This document shows, piece by piece, positions 16,828 to 23,835 of a stretch of 64,000 nucleotides of DNA (the stretch's first letter is position 1; each line of letters begins with the position of its first letter). The notes under the pieces are model-generated. The model saw only the letters and a list, made by a program, of their open reading frames with translations, ran no database searches and was not told where the DNA came from. The stretch comes from Lysobacterales bacterium (lineage in GTDB: Bacteria; Pseudomonadota; Gammaproteobacteria; Xanthomonadales; Rhodanobacteraceae), in the NCBI GenBank assembly GCA_014338185.1, contig QUBV01000005.1, forward strand, positions 1-64,000. The letters run 5' to 3'. Both the position numbers and the translations under genes were made by a program.

Positions 16828-17514
16828 TCAGTCGCGCGGGTCGGACGCGTCGCTGTGGGTGGTCTCGCGGCCGCGTTGCCACCACAGGGCCGTGCCGAGC
16901 AGGCCCGCGAGCAGCAGAAGGCCTGCCCAGGTCGAGAGGGTCGGGACCGTGTAGACGTTGCCACCCGTTGGCGCGAGCGGCGCGACCACGACGTTGTCGA
17001 GCGCGGGGCCACCCGCACCGGTCTCCAGGCTGCTGAAGCCGAGGGTGGTGGACGTGGAGGTGGCGGTGAACGTGTAGGTTTGCCCGGTCCAGCCCATGCT
17101 GGTGACCGAGTGGCCCGTGGTGTCGAAGCTGTAGGTGCTGGCGCTGCCGCCGCTGGCTTGAACCTGGATCGACTTGACCGGGCCGCCCGCATCGGGATTG
17201 CCGGCCAGCACAAAGGTCACCAGGTACGGCTGGCCGGGCACGGTGTCAAAGGTCTGCGCGATGCCGCCCTGGTCCACGCCGTTGAGATCGAGCGAAAACG
17301 TGCCGTCGGCGGCCACCCAGTACGAACCCAGGTAGTCGATGTTGCTGCCGGTCACGACCCAGCCTGTGATCGAGCCGTCACCGTTGGACAGCATGACGTC
17401 GCCGAAGCCTTTGCGTTCTCCGCCCGCGTGGTTCTCGAAACTGCCGTTCTGGAAGGGTGCGGCGGCGGCGCTTGCGGCCACGAATAGGGCCAACGCTATG
17501 ATGATCTTGTGCAT
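16828..17514 (-). CDS. Exported choice-of-anchor-type protein with IPTL-CTERM sorting tail
   Basis: 228 residues. A signal peptide ends near residue 19. The N-terminal domain (NGSFENH, then ITGW, GSNIDYLGSYW) looks like the choice-of-anchor C / DUF642-type beta sandwich. The C-terminus is VPTLSTWAGLLLLAGL, then a helix and a WWQRGR stop-transfer patch, which is the IPTL-CTERM / PEP-CTERM-like tripartite sorting signal. Unusually, 12 polar residues (ETTHSDASDPRD) follow the basic patch. Such proteins are anchored and then cleaved by sortase-like membrane enzymes in some Gram-negatives (family knowledge). No exosortase-like gene is seen in this window. Confidence 0.8.
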   Translation of the reverse strand: MHKIIIALALFVAASAAAAPFQNGSFENHAGGERKGFGDVMLSNGDGSITGWVVTGSNIDYLGSYWVAADGTFSLDLNGVDQGGIAQTFDTVPGQPYLVTFVLAGNPDAGGPVKSIQVQASGGSASTYSFDTTGHSVTSMGWTGQTYTFTATSTSTTLGFSSLETGAGGPALDNVVVAPLAPTGGNVYTVPTLSTWAGLLLLAGLLGTALWWQRGRETTHSDASDPRD

Positions 17515-17674
17515 GTGCTCTCCTGGGATTGCCGGCGATCGATCGATTCCGTGTCGCCACTGTCACCGTGCGACGCGGGGCGCACCGTGTGGGCGGGCCA
17601 GGGCAGATAACGTGGAATCGCGGCCAAACCCGCAACCCGCACGCGGCTGCGCGCCGCGCGTGGCCCGGCACGGG

Positions 17675-18031
17675 TCAGGCCGTTCGCGATGCCGCGCGCT
17701 TGAGCGCGCGCGTGCGTGCACCGATCGCACCGATGAGCACGAGGCTGAGCGCAACCTCGATGAGGGCGGGCATGCGCGCGGCGGCGACCGCCCACGCCGC
17801 GACGACGCCGTGGCAGAAGTAGAACAGGGCCACGATTCCCGCCCACAGCAGGGCGCGCCCGGTGCTGCGCCGCAGCGCGGTAAGCGGCAGCAGCAGCGGC
17901 GGCAGGGTGAGGGTGAGCGCAAACCAGGCCTGCCCCGTCGCCGGCGGGGCCAGCCACAGGTACCAGGCCGGTTGCAGCGCGATCAGTGCGAACCACGCGC
18001 CCAGCGCCACGCGCTGCGCGCTCATGCGCAT
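17675..18031 (-). CDS. DUF2069 membrane protein
   Basis: 118 residues with about four hydrophobic helices: WFALIALQPAWYLWLA, ALTLTLPPLLLPLTAL, ALLWAGIVALFYFCHGVVAAW and ALIEVALSLVLIGAIG. The FYFCHGV segment and size match DUF2069, a small inner-membrane family of Gammaproteobacteria with no known role, commonly found near yihY and wrbA. Here yihY is divergent on the other side of a 178-base gap and wrbA is absent. The ATG at 18031 or the one six bases downstream could be used. Confidence 0.8.
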   Translation of the reverse strand: MRMSAQRVALGAWFALIALQPAWYLWLAPPATGQAWFALTLTLPPLLLPLTALRRSTGRALLWAGIVALFYFCHGVVAAWAVAAARMPALIEVALSLVLIGAIGARTRALKRAASRTA

Positions 18032-18209
18032 GCCCCGATGCCAGCGCTGTGCGTGGCCATGTGCGAGCCGGGCCGCGGCGGGTCCGGCGGGTGCCGGCGT
18101 GGTGGATCGATGGCTGCACTCAAGTGTGGAACTCCCGTGGCGCGTGCGAATGCCCGGCGGTGCGTGGCGGCGCCACGGCCGGCCGGGCGCGATCTGCTAG
18201 GCTCGCGGC

Positions 18210-19508
18210 ATGCTTGAGCCGCTGCAGCAGTTTGCCAGAACCCTGCGCGACCGCGAGCGCGTGCTGGCGTTCCTGCGCTTCACCTGGAAGCGTTTCGTCG
18301 AGGACGGCTGCATGCAGACCGCGGGTGCGCTGGCCTACACCACGGTGTTCGCGCTGGTCCCGCTCACGGCGGCCGGGCTCGGCATCCTGGCCGCGTTTCC
18401 GGGCTTCGCCGATTGGCGCGGCCGGCTCACCGCGTGGGTGTTCGAGAACTTCGTGCCCGCAGCGGGCAGCACGGTGCAGGGCTACATCACCGAGTTCGCC
18501 GACAATGCGAGCAAGGCCACCGTGGTGGGCGTGCTGGTGCTGCTGGTGAGCGCGATCGCGCTCATGATGAGCATCGAGGATGCGTTCAACCGCATCTGGC
18601 GCGTGTCCGGCTCGCGCAGCGCGGCCGCGCGCTTCCTCGTGTACTGGGCCGCGCTGACCGCGGGGCCGCTGCTCATGGTGGCGGCGCTCGCGGTGAGTTC
18701 GTACCTGTTCGCGCTGCCGTTCATCGACGCGGCGCAGGCGCAGTACTCGATCAAGGCGCATGTGTTGTCGGCCCTGCCGTGGTTGATCGTGTTCACCGCG
18801 CTGGTCGCCGCCTACGTGGTGATCCCCAATCGCAGCGTGCGCCTGCGCTATGCATTGGTCGGCGCGCTGATCGCGGCGCTGCTGTTCGAGGGCGCCAAGC
18901 GCGGCTTCGCGCTGTACGCGACGCAGTACGCGAGCTACCAGCAGATCTACGGCGCGCTCGCGATCGTGCCGATCTTCATCCTGTGGATCTACCTGTCGTG
19001 GCTGATCGTGTTGCTGGGCGCGTCGATCACCGCCTCGCTCGGCGCGTTCGAGTATCGCCCGCGTTCGCAGCGCCTGCCGCCCGGACAGGAGTTCGCCGGG
19101 CTGCTGCGCGTACTTGCGCACCTGGCACAGGCGCAGCGCGCGGGCCGCGGCCTGCACCGCGATGCGCTGCTGCGCAGCGAGCCGTTCCTCACCGATGACC
19201 TGCTGCAGCGCTATCTGGGCGACCTGCAGCGCAGTGGCGTGGTCCGACGCAGCGAGGTGGGCGAGTGGGTGGTCGCGCGCGACCTGGGCACGGTGAGCCT
19301 GGCCGAGCTGTACGAGGAAGGCCGCTACCGCCTGCCGCTGCGGGCCGAGGATGCCAACGCCCTGGTGGCCGGTCCGGCCACGCCGCTGCTCGACGCGCTT
19401 GGCCTGCACGCGCATGACGCGCTGCAGGTGTCGCTCGCCGAGCTGTTTCCGCCGCCGGCCATCCCGCCGCCGGTGCATACTCAGGTTTCCCGCCCGGAGT
19501 CGTCATGA
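18210..19508 (+). CDS. YihY/UPF0761 family inner-membrane protein
   Basis: 432 residues. The core (about 20-290) has six membrane segments and the family hallmarks GALAYTTVFALVPL, IEDAFNRIWRV, GALAIVPIFILWIYLSW and LLGASITASL. The family was once misnamed ribonuclease BN; its true role is unknown, with transport proposed. The C-terminal 140 residues are a soluble cytosolic extension with a winged-helix-like segment (DALLRSEPFLTDDLLQRYLGDLQRSG), as in the longer family members. The stop overlaps the ATG of the next gene by four bases. Confidence 0.92.
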   Translation: MLEPLQQFARTLRDRERVLAFLRFTWKRFVEDGCMQTAGALAYTTVFALVPLTAAGLGILAAFPGFADWRGRLTAWVFENFVPAAGSTVQGYITEFADNASKATVVGVLVLLVSAIALMMSIEDAFNRIWRVSGSRSAAARFLVYWAALTAGPLLMVAALAVSSYLFALPFIDAAQAQYSIKAHVLSALPWLIVFTALVAAYVVIPNRSVRLRYALVGALIAALLFEGAKRGFALYATQYASYQQIYGALAIVPIFILWIYLSWLIVLLGASITASLGAFEYRPRSQRLPPGQEFAGLLRVLAHLAQAQRAGRGLHRDALLRSEPFLTDDLLQRYLGDLQRSGVVRRSEVGEWVVARDLGTVSLAELYEEGRYRLPLRAEDANALVAGPATPLLDALGLHAHDALQVSLAELFPPPAIPPPVHTQVSRPESS

Positions 19509-19993
19509 CATCGTTGTTGCGCATCTTGCTGGTCTGCACGCTGGCCGTGGCCGGCGCGGCCGTCGCGGCGCCGCCTGCCAAGCCGCCTGCCAAGCCGCAG
19601 CTCACGATCACCACGCTCGATGGCCAGCGTTTCGATCTGGCCGCCCAGCGCGGCAAATGGGTGATCGTCAACTACTGGGCCACCTGGTGCTCACCCTGTA
19701 TCAAGGAAATGCCCGACCTGTCGGCCTTCGTTGCCGCGCATGACAACGTGACCGCGATCGGCCTGGCCTGGGACGATGTCGAGCGCAGCGAACTGGATGC
19801 GTTCGTGCGCGAACACCCGGTGGTGTATCCGCTGGCGCAGGTCGACATGGACCATCCGCCGGCCGACTTCCCGCCGCCGCGCGGGCTGCCGCTGACCTAC
19901 CTGATCGCGCCCGACGGCAGCGTGGCCAAGACCTTCGTCGGCCCGGTCGACGGCACCGACCTGGGCAAGGCGATCGACGAGCACGCGCACTGA
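19505..19993 (+). CDS. TlpA-like periplasmic thioredoxin-fold protein
   Basis: 162 residues. A signal peptide runs to about residue 22 (AVAAPP). The thioredoxin fold has the active site W-C62-S-P-C65 in NYWATWCSPCIKEMPDL and the cis-proline region GLPLTYLIAPDG. TlpA/ResA-type proteins reduce disulfides in exported proteins, often for cytochrome maturation (family knowledge). The start codon overlaps the yihY stop (ATGA) and the stop overlaps the acylphosphatase start (TGATG), so all three genes are translationally coupled. The target protein is unknown. Confidence 0.9.
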   Translation: MTSLLRILLVCTLAVAGAAVAAPPAKPPAKPQLTITTLDGQRFDLAAQRGKWVIVNYWATWCSPCIKEMPDLSAFVAAHDNVTAIGLAWDDVERSELDAFVREHPVVYPLAQVDMDHPPADFPPPRGLPLTYLIAPDGSVAKTFVGPVDGTDLGKAIDEHAH

Positions 19994-20292
19994 TGCCGGC
20001 ACGTTGCTTCCTGGTCAGCGGTCGTGTGCAGGGCGTGCATTTTCGCGCCGCGACCAGCGCGCAGGCACGGCAGCTCGGCCTGACCGGGCACGCGCGCAAC
20101 CTTGCCGATGGGCGCGTCGAGGTGGTGGCCGAGGGCAGTGCGGCGGCGCTCGCGCAACTGGCCGCGTGGCTGAGCCACGGTCCGCCGGCCGCACGCGTCG
20201 ACCACGTGCTGGAGCAGGAGATCGAGGCGACGGGGCGGGTCGGCTTCGAGGAGTGCCAGGCGAACGCGATCGCGGGCGTCAGGCGCCGGTGA
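19993..20292 (+). CDS. acyP: Acylphosphatase
   Basis: 99 residues, the usual size. GRVQGVHFR (residues 10-18) provides the phosphate-binding loop and catalytic R18, and GHARNLADGRVEV provides the catalytic N36. The enzyme hydrolyses acyl phosphates such as acetyl phosphate or carbamoyl phosphate in the cytosol. It is the last gene of the yihY-tlpA-acyP operon. The C-terminus is slightly extended (AIAGVRRR) relative to the common YxxFxxx ending. Confidence 0.95.
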   Translation: MPARCFLVSGRVQGVHFRAATSAQARQLGLTGHARNLADGRVEVVAEGSAAALAQLAAWLSHGPPAARVDHVLEQEIEATGRVGFEECQANAIAGVRRR

Positions 20293-20371
20293 GTCCACAT
20301 CGCTGTCGCGCGGGGCAATGCGCCTGCGATCGCCTCGCGCACGGGCTGTCCCGGATCCGATGCGCACCGGC

Positions 20372-20389
20372 CGACCGCAGAAGCGGTCG
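20372..20389. terminator. Short hairpin between convergent acyP and a hypothetical gene
   Basis: Seven-base arms CGACCGC and GCGGTCG flank the tetraloop AGAA, 17 bases beyond the stop of the minus-strand gene. The stem is short and has no T tract, so the role is tentative. Confidence 0.35.
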
Positions 20390-20405
20390 TCGGCGACGCG
20401 GGCCG

Positions 20406-20882
20406 TCATCGATCCGACTTGAGCAGGCCGAAGCTGAAACCCGACTTCATGATCGCAGCTACGCGATCGGCCAGCGACCTGGGCGTGGACGGCGGCGGCT
20501 CGGGAGCCGGCTCAGGCGGTGGCGGCGGCACTTGCCAAGACACGTGCTGCGACTGCGCGCGCTGCAGGCAGTGCATCGACTCGATGCCCAGCCGATTCCA
20601 CGCGGCCCAGTGCGCGGCCGGCACCAGCACCCAGCCGGGCTTGCCCGGTGGCGGTTCGTCGGGCTTGAGTGGATCGAAGCCGGTGGAACCCGCCAGCGAC
20701 AGCGCCTGGGTGAGGCTGCGCCCCGACACGCGAAACGCGACGCTGTTGCGGTACAGGATCACGAACGGATGGTGCTCGTAGAGCAGGCCCTGATGCATCG
20801 CGATGCGCCCGAGCCGCACGCGCTCGTCGCGCCGCTGCAGATACGAGGCCAGGAAGTCGAACTGGGTGCGTGCGTTGGCCAT
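20406..20882 (-). CDS. Hypothetical 158-residue protein, possibly TfoX-N-like, with Pro-rich linker
   Basis: Residues 1-110 form a compact domain: RIAMHQGLLYEHHPFVILYRNSVAFRVSG, then GWVLVPAAHWAAWN. This order of strands resembles the N-terminal TfoX domain (GLY...F...LYLK...), but similarity is weak and only by eye. A Pro-rich linker (VPPPPPEPAPEPPPS) follows, then a short helix and the C-terminal SGFSFGLLKSDR. There is no signal peptide, so it is cytosolic. The ATG at 20882 is the natural start. It is not in an operon; kbl lies upstream on the same strand across 150 bases. Confidence 0.7.
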   Translation of the reverse strand: MANARTQFDFLASYLQRRDERVRLGRIAMHQGLLYEHHPFVILYRNSVAFRVSGRSLTQALSLAGSTGFDPLKPDEPPPGKPGWVLVPAAHWAAWNRLGIESMHCLQRAQSQHVSWQVPPPPPEPAPEPPPSTPRSLADRVAAIMKSGFSFGLLKSDR

Positions 20883-21032
20883 GACTCGCCCCCTGACGAG
20901 CGGTTGACGGCGCTACTGTAGCAAACGCGCCGCGCCACGGCGGGGCACGGCGCACATTTTCACCGGCCGTGGCCGGCGCCCGCGCGCCAGCCGCGTGTCA
21001 TCAGCCATCGGCGCCGCGGCACGCGCAGGCGC

Positions 21033-22226
21033 TCAGCCTGCGCGCAGCACGCCGAGCTTGCGTCCGATCTTGATGAACGCCGCCACCGCCTGGTCGATCT
21101 GCTCGATGCTGTGCGCGGCGCTCATCTGGGTGCGGATGCGCGCCTGGCCCTGCGGCACCACCGGATAGAAGAAGCCGATCACGTAGATGCCCTCGGCCAG
21201 CAGCTCGCTGGCGAATTGCTGCGCGAGCTTGGCGTCGCCGAGCATCACCGGCGCGATCGGATGCGTTCCCGGTGGGATCGTGAATCCGGCTTCGGCCATG
21301 CGCCGGCGGAAGTGCAGTGCGTTGGCATTGACGCGATCGCGCAGCGCGCTGCCCGATGACAGCATCTCGAACACCTTGATCGAGGCCGCCACCAGCGGTG
21401 GCGGCAGGGTGTTGGAGAACAGGTACGGCCGCGAGCGCTGGCGCAGCAGGTCGATGATCGGCTGGCGACCCGTGGTGAAGCCACCCGAGCCGCCGCCGAG
21501 CGCCTTGCCCAGCGTCGAGGTGAACACGTCGACCTCGTCCATCACCCCATGCAGTTCGGCCGAGCCGCGCCCGCTCGGGCCGACGAAGCCGGTCGCGTGC
21601 GAATCGTCGACCATGAGCAGCGCGTTGTACTTCTTCTTGAGCGCGACGATCTGGTCGAGCTTGGCGATGTAGCCATCCATCGAGAACACGCCGTCGGTGG
21701 CGATCAGGCGCGTGCGCTTGCCTTGCGTGTCCTTGAGGTGCTGTTCGAGCTCGGCCATGTCGCCGTTGGCGTAGCGGCGCCGTTCGGCCTTGCACAGGCG
21801 GATGCCGTCGATGATCGAGGCGTGATTGAGCGCGTCGGAGATGACGGCATCCTGTTCGCCCAGGATCGTCTCGAACAGGCCGCCGTTGGCATCGAAGCAG
21901 CTCGTGTACAGGATCGCGTCGTCGGTGCCGAAATAGCGTGCGATGGTCGCTTCGAGTTGCTTGTGCAGGTCCTGCGTGCCGCAGATGAAGCGCACGCTGG
22001 CCAGGCCGAAGCCGTGCGTGTCCAGCGCGGCCTTGGCCGCGGCGATGATGTCGGGATGGTCGGCCAGGCCGAGGTAGTTGTTGGCGCAGAAGTTGAGCAC
22101 CTGCTGGCCGTTGGTGCGGATGGCCGCGGCCTGTGGCGTGGTGATCACGCGCTCGGTCTTGTACAGGCCCTGCTCGCGGATCGATGCGAGTTCGTGCTGG
22201 AGCCTTTGGCTGTCGCTCTGGTTCAT
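21033..22226 (-). CDS. kbl: Glycine C-acetyltransferase (2-amino-3-ketobutyrate CoA ligase)
   Basis: 397 residues, against 398 in E. coli Kbl. The PLP lysine is K241 in [24 protein letters not shown] and [10 protein letters not shown] are family signatures of alpha-oxoamine synthases. The enzyme cleaves 2-amino-3-ketobutyrate with CoA to glycine and acetyl-CoA in threonine degradation. Its usual partner, threonine dehydrogenase, is not beside it. The start MNQSDSQRL is preferred to an upstream GTG-type start because it matches the family N-terminus. KBL is distinguished from serine palmitoyltransferase or 8-amino-7-oxononanoate synthase by overall identity (by eye). Confidence 0.93.
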   Translation of the reverse strand: MNQSDSQRLQHELASIREQGLYKTERVITTPQAAAIRTNGQQVLNFCANNYLGLADHPDIIAAAKAALDTHGFGLASVRFICGTQDLHKQLEATIARYFGTDDAILYTSCFDANGGLFETILGEQDAVISDALNHASIIDGIRLCKAERRRYANGDMAELEQHLKDTQGKRTRLIATDGVFSMDGYIAKLDQIVALKKKYNALLMVDDSHATGFVGPSGRGSAELHGVMDEVDVFTSTLGKALGGGSGGFTTGRQPIIDLLRQRSRPYLFSNTLPPPLVAASIKVFEMLSSGSALRDRVNANALHFRRRMAEAGFTIPPGTHPIAPVMLGDAKLAQQFASELLAEGIYVIGFFYPVVPQGQARIRTQMSAAHSIEQIDQAVAAFIKIGRKLGVLRAG

Positions 22227-22400
22227 GGCGGGGGCAACGGATCGGTGGGGACTGCCCATTGTCGGTGATCGCGGCGCGCGAGTCAGCCACGGGGTGCGTG
22301 GCGCCCGCGGCGGCGCAGGTCAGGGGCGCGGCCGACCGGATGCGCGCCGGTCACGGCCTCGTACCCGCGTCACGCATCACGCGGGGCGCATCGACATCGG

Positions 22401-22420
22401 CATCCACACATTTGTGGATG
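22401..22420. promoter_or_regulatory. 20-base inverted repeat upstream of a secreted beta-helix gene
   Basis: CATCCACA and its exact complement TGTGGATG flank CATT. The site lies 70 bases before the ATG at 22490 in the kbl divergent region. It could be an operator or an RNA hairpin; no partner protein can be named. Confidence 0.4.
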
Positions 22421-22489
22421 CGTGCGTGTGTCGGCCATCGCTATGGTCGCGTGGCAAGCGGCCAGCACTTGGTCGTCACGGAGAATGCG

Positions 22490-23698
22490 ATGAAGGTCCG
22501 ATCCCATGTGCGCGCATGTTGTGTGCTGGCGTGCGCCGTCGCTGCGGGCTGGTCGGCCGTTGCCGCGGCTGCGGCCGGACCGGTGATCCAGCTCGCCAGT
22601 TGCCATCTCAGCGAAGTGCGCGATGCGCTGCAATCGGTGGTCAACACCGGCGGCACGGTGCAACTGGGCGCGGGCGAGTGCGACTGGAGCACCGATCCCG
22701 GAGCGAGCCCCGACCGCATCACGGTCTCGATGGGAGACAAGGACATCCACCTGCGTGGCGCCGGCGCGACCCAGACCATACTCAAGCGCTCCGATGCCGA
22801 AAACCTCAGCTACGCGCTCATCATCATCTGCAGCGCCGGTGACGCGCGCATCGAGATTTCCGACATCGGCTTCGAGGGCAATGGTGGTCCGACCAATCGT
22901 CGCGAGCGCGGCATCAGCCTTACCGGCAGTTGTCGCGACTTCAAGATCCACGACATGCACTTCAGCAAGTTCCTCGGTTCGGGACTTGAGATCGAAGGCA
23001 ACGACTCGCGTGGCGTGATCTACCACAGCGAGTTCACCGACAACTACGATCCCGCCAGCCCGAGCAATGGCGAGGGCTATGGCGTGGTGGTGTACGGCGA
23101 TGCGGGGCCGAACCGCACCTCATGGCAACCCGGCAGCGGCGAGGCGGTGTTCATCGAGGACAGCTATTTCAGGGCCAATCGCCATTCGGTCGCATCCAAC
23201 CGCAACTCGCGCTACGTGGTGCGCTACAGCACCGTGCTCAACACCCATGCCACCCGCAACACCAGCGTGCTCGACGCACATGGCGCGGGCAGCACATCCA
23301 GCCAGGGCTCACGCAGCTGGGAGATCTACAAGAACCACATCGCCTACGACGACACGACTGCGGTCAGCAGCGTGGGCGGCATCGTCACCTGGGGTGGGGA
23401 TGGCATCGTGTGGGACAACATCTTCAGTGACGAGATTGCCTACACGTTCCGCATCGATGGCGACTGTTCGGGCGGGCGCTACGACTACGACGAGACCGAG
23501 CATTCCTGGATCTGGGGCAACCACCGCGAGGACGGCAGCCCCTACTCGGTGATCCGTGTCGGCAATGGCTGTGGCAGCTTCTACCGTGAGGGCATCGAGT
23601 ACATCCTGGCCGAACCCGAGGGCGGCTACGAGCCCTACCCTTATCCGCATCCGCTGCGCGGTGCCGATGACGTGATCTTCGCCGACGCCTTCGACTGA
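22490..23698 (+). CDS. Secreted right-handed beta-helix protein with C-terminal VIFADAFD tag
   Basis: 402 residues. The signal peptide ends near residue 28. The body has the parallel beta-helix pattern of repeated short strands and Asn/Asp turns, such as RISLTGSCRDFKIHDMHFSKF, SGLEIEGNDSRGVIYHSEF and SVGGIVTWGGDGIVWDNIF. Such folds occur in pectate-lyase-like enzymes and adhesins, but no catalytic triad can be identified by eye. The last residues, DDVIFADAFD, match the tag on two other secreted proteins in the window. CACGGAGA precedes the ATG. It is divergent from kbl and followed by a strong hairpin. Confidence 0.8.
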   Translation: MKVRSHVRACCVLACAVAAGWSAVAAAAAGPVIQLASCHLSEVRDALQSVVNTGGTVQLGAGECDWSTDPGASPDRITVSMGDKDIHLRGAGATQTILKRSDAENLSYALIIICSAGDARIEISDIGFEGNGGPTNRRERGISLTGSCRDFKIHDMHFSKFLGSGLEIEGNDSRGVIYHSEFTDNYDPASPSNGEGYGVVVYGDAGPNRTSWQPGSGEAVFIEDSYFRANRHSVASNRNSRYVVRYSTVLNTHATRNTSVLDAHGAGSTSSQGSRSWEIYKNHIAYDDTTAVSSVGGIVTWGGDGIVWDNIFSDEIAYTFRIDGDCSGGRYDYDETEHSWIWGNHREDGSPYSVIRVGNGCGSFYREGIEYILAEPEGGYEPYPYPHPLRGADDVIFADAFD

Positions 23699-23702
23699 TG
23701 CA

Positions 23703-23734
23703 GGCGCGGCAGGCGCATGCGGGCCTGCCGCGCC
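23703..23734 (+). terminator. Strong hairpin after the beta-helix gene
   Basis: Perfect 12-base arms (GGCGCGGCAGGC and complement) with an eight-base loop begin five bases after the stop. No T tract follows, so this is a terminator by position and stem strength. Confidence 0.55.
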
Positions 23735-23835
23735 GGCGGCGTGAGTGCAAGTGCCCAAGGTTTCCGCGCCGTGCGTGGGCGTGGGCGGTGCCTTCCTGTA
23801 CCCTAGTCGGCTCCTGACGATGGGGACCACGCATC

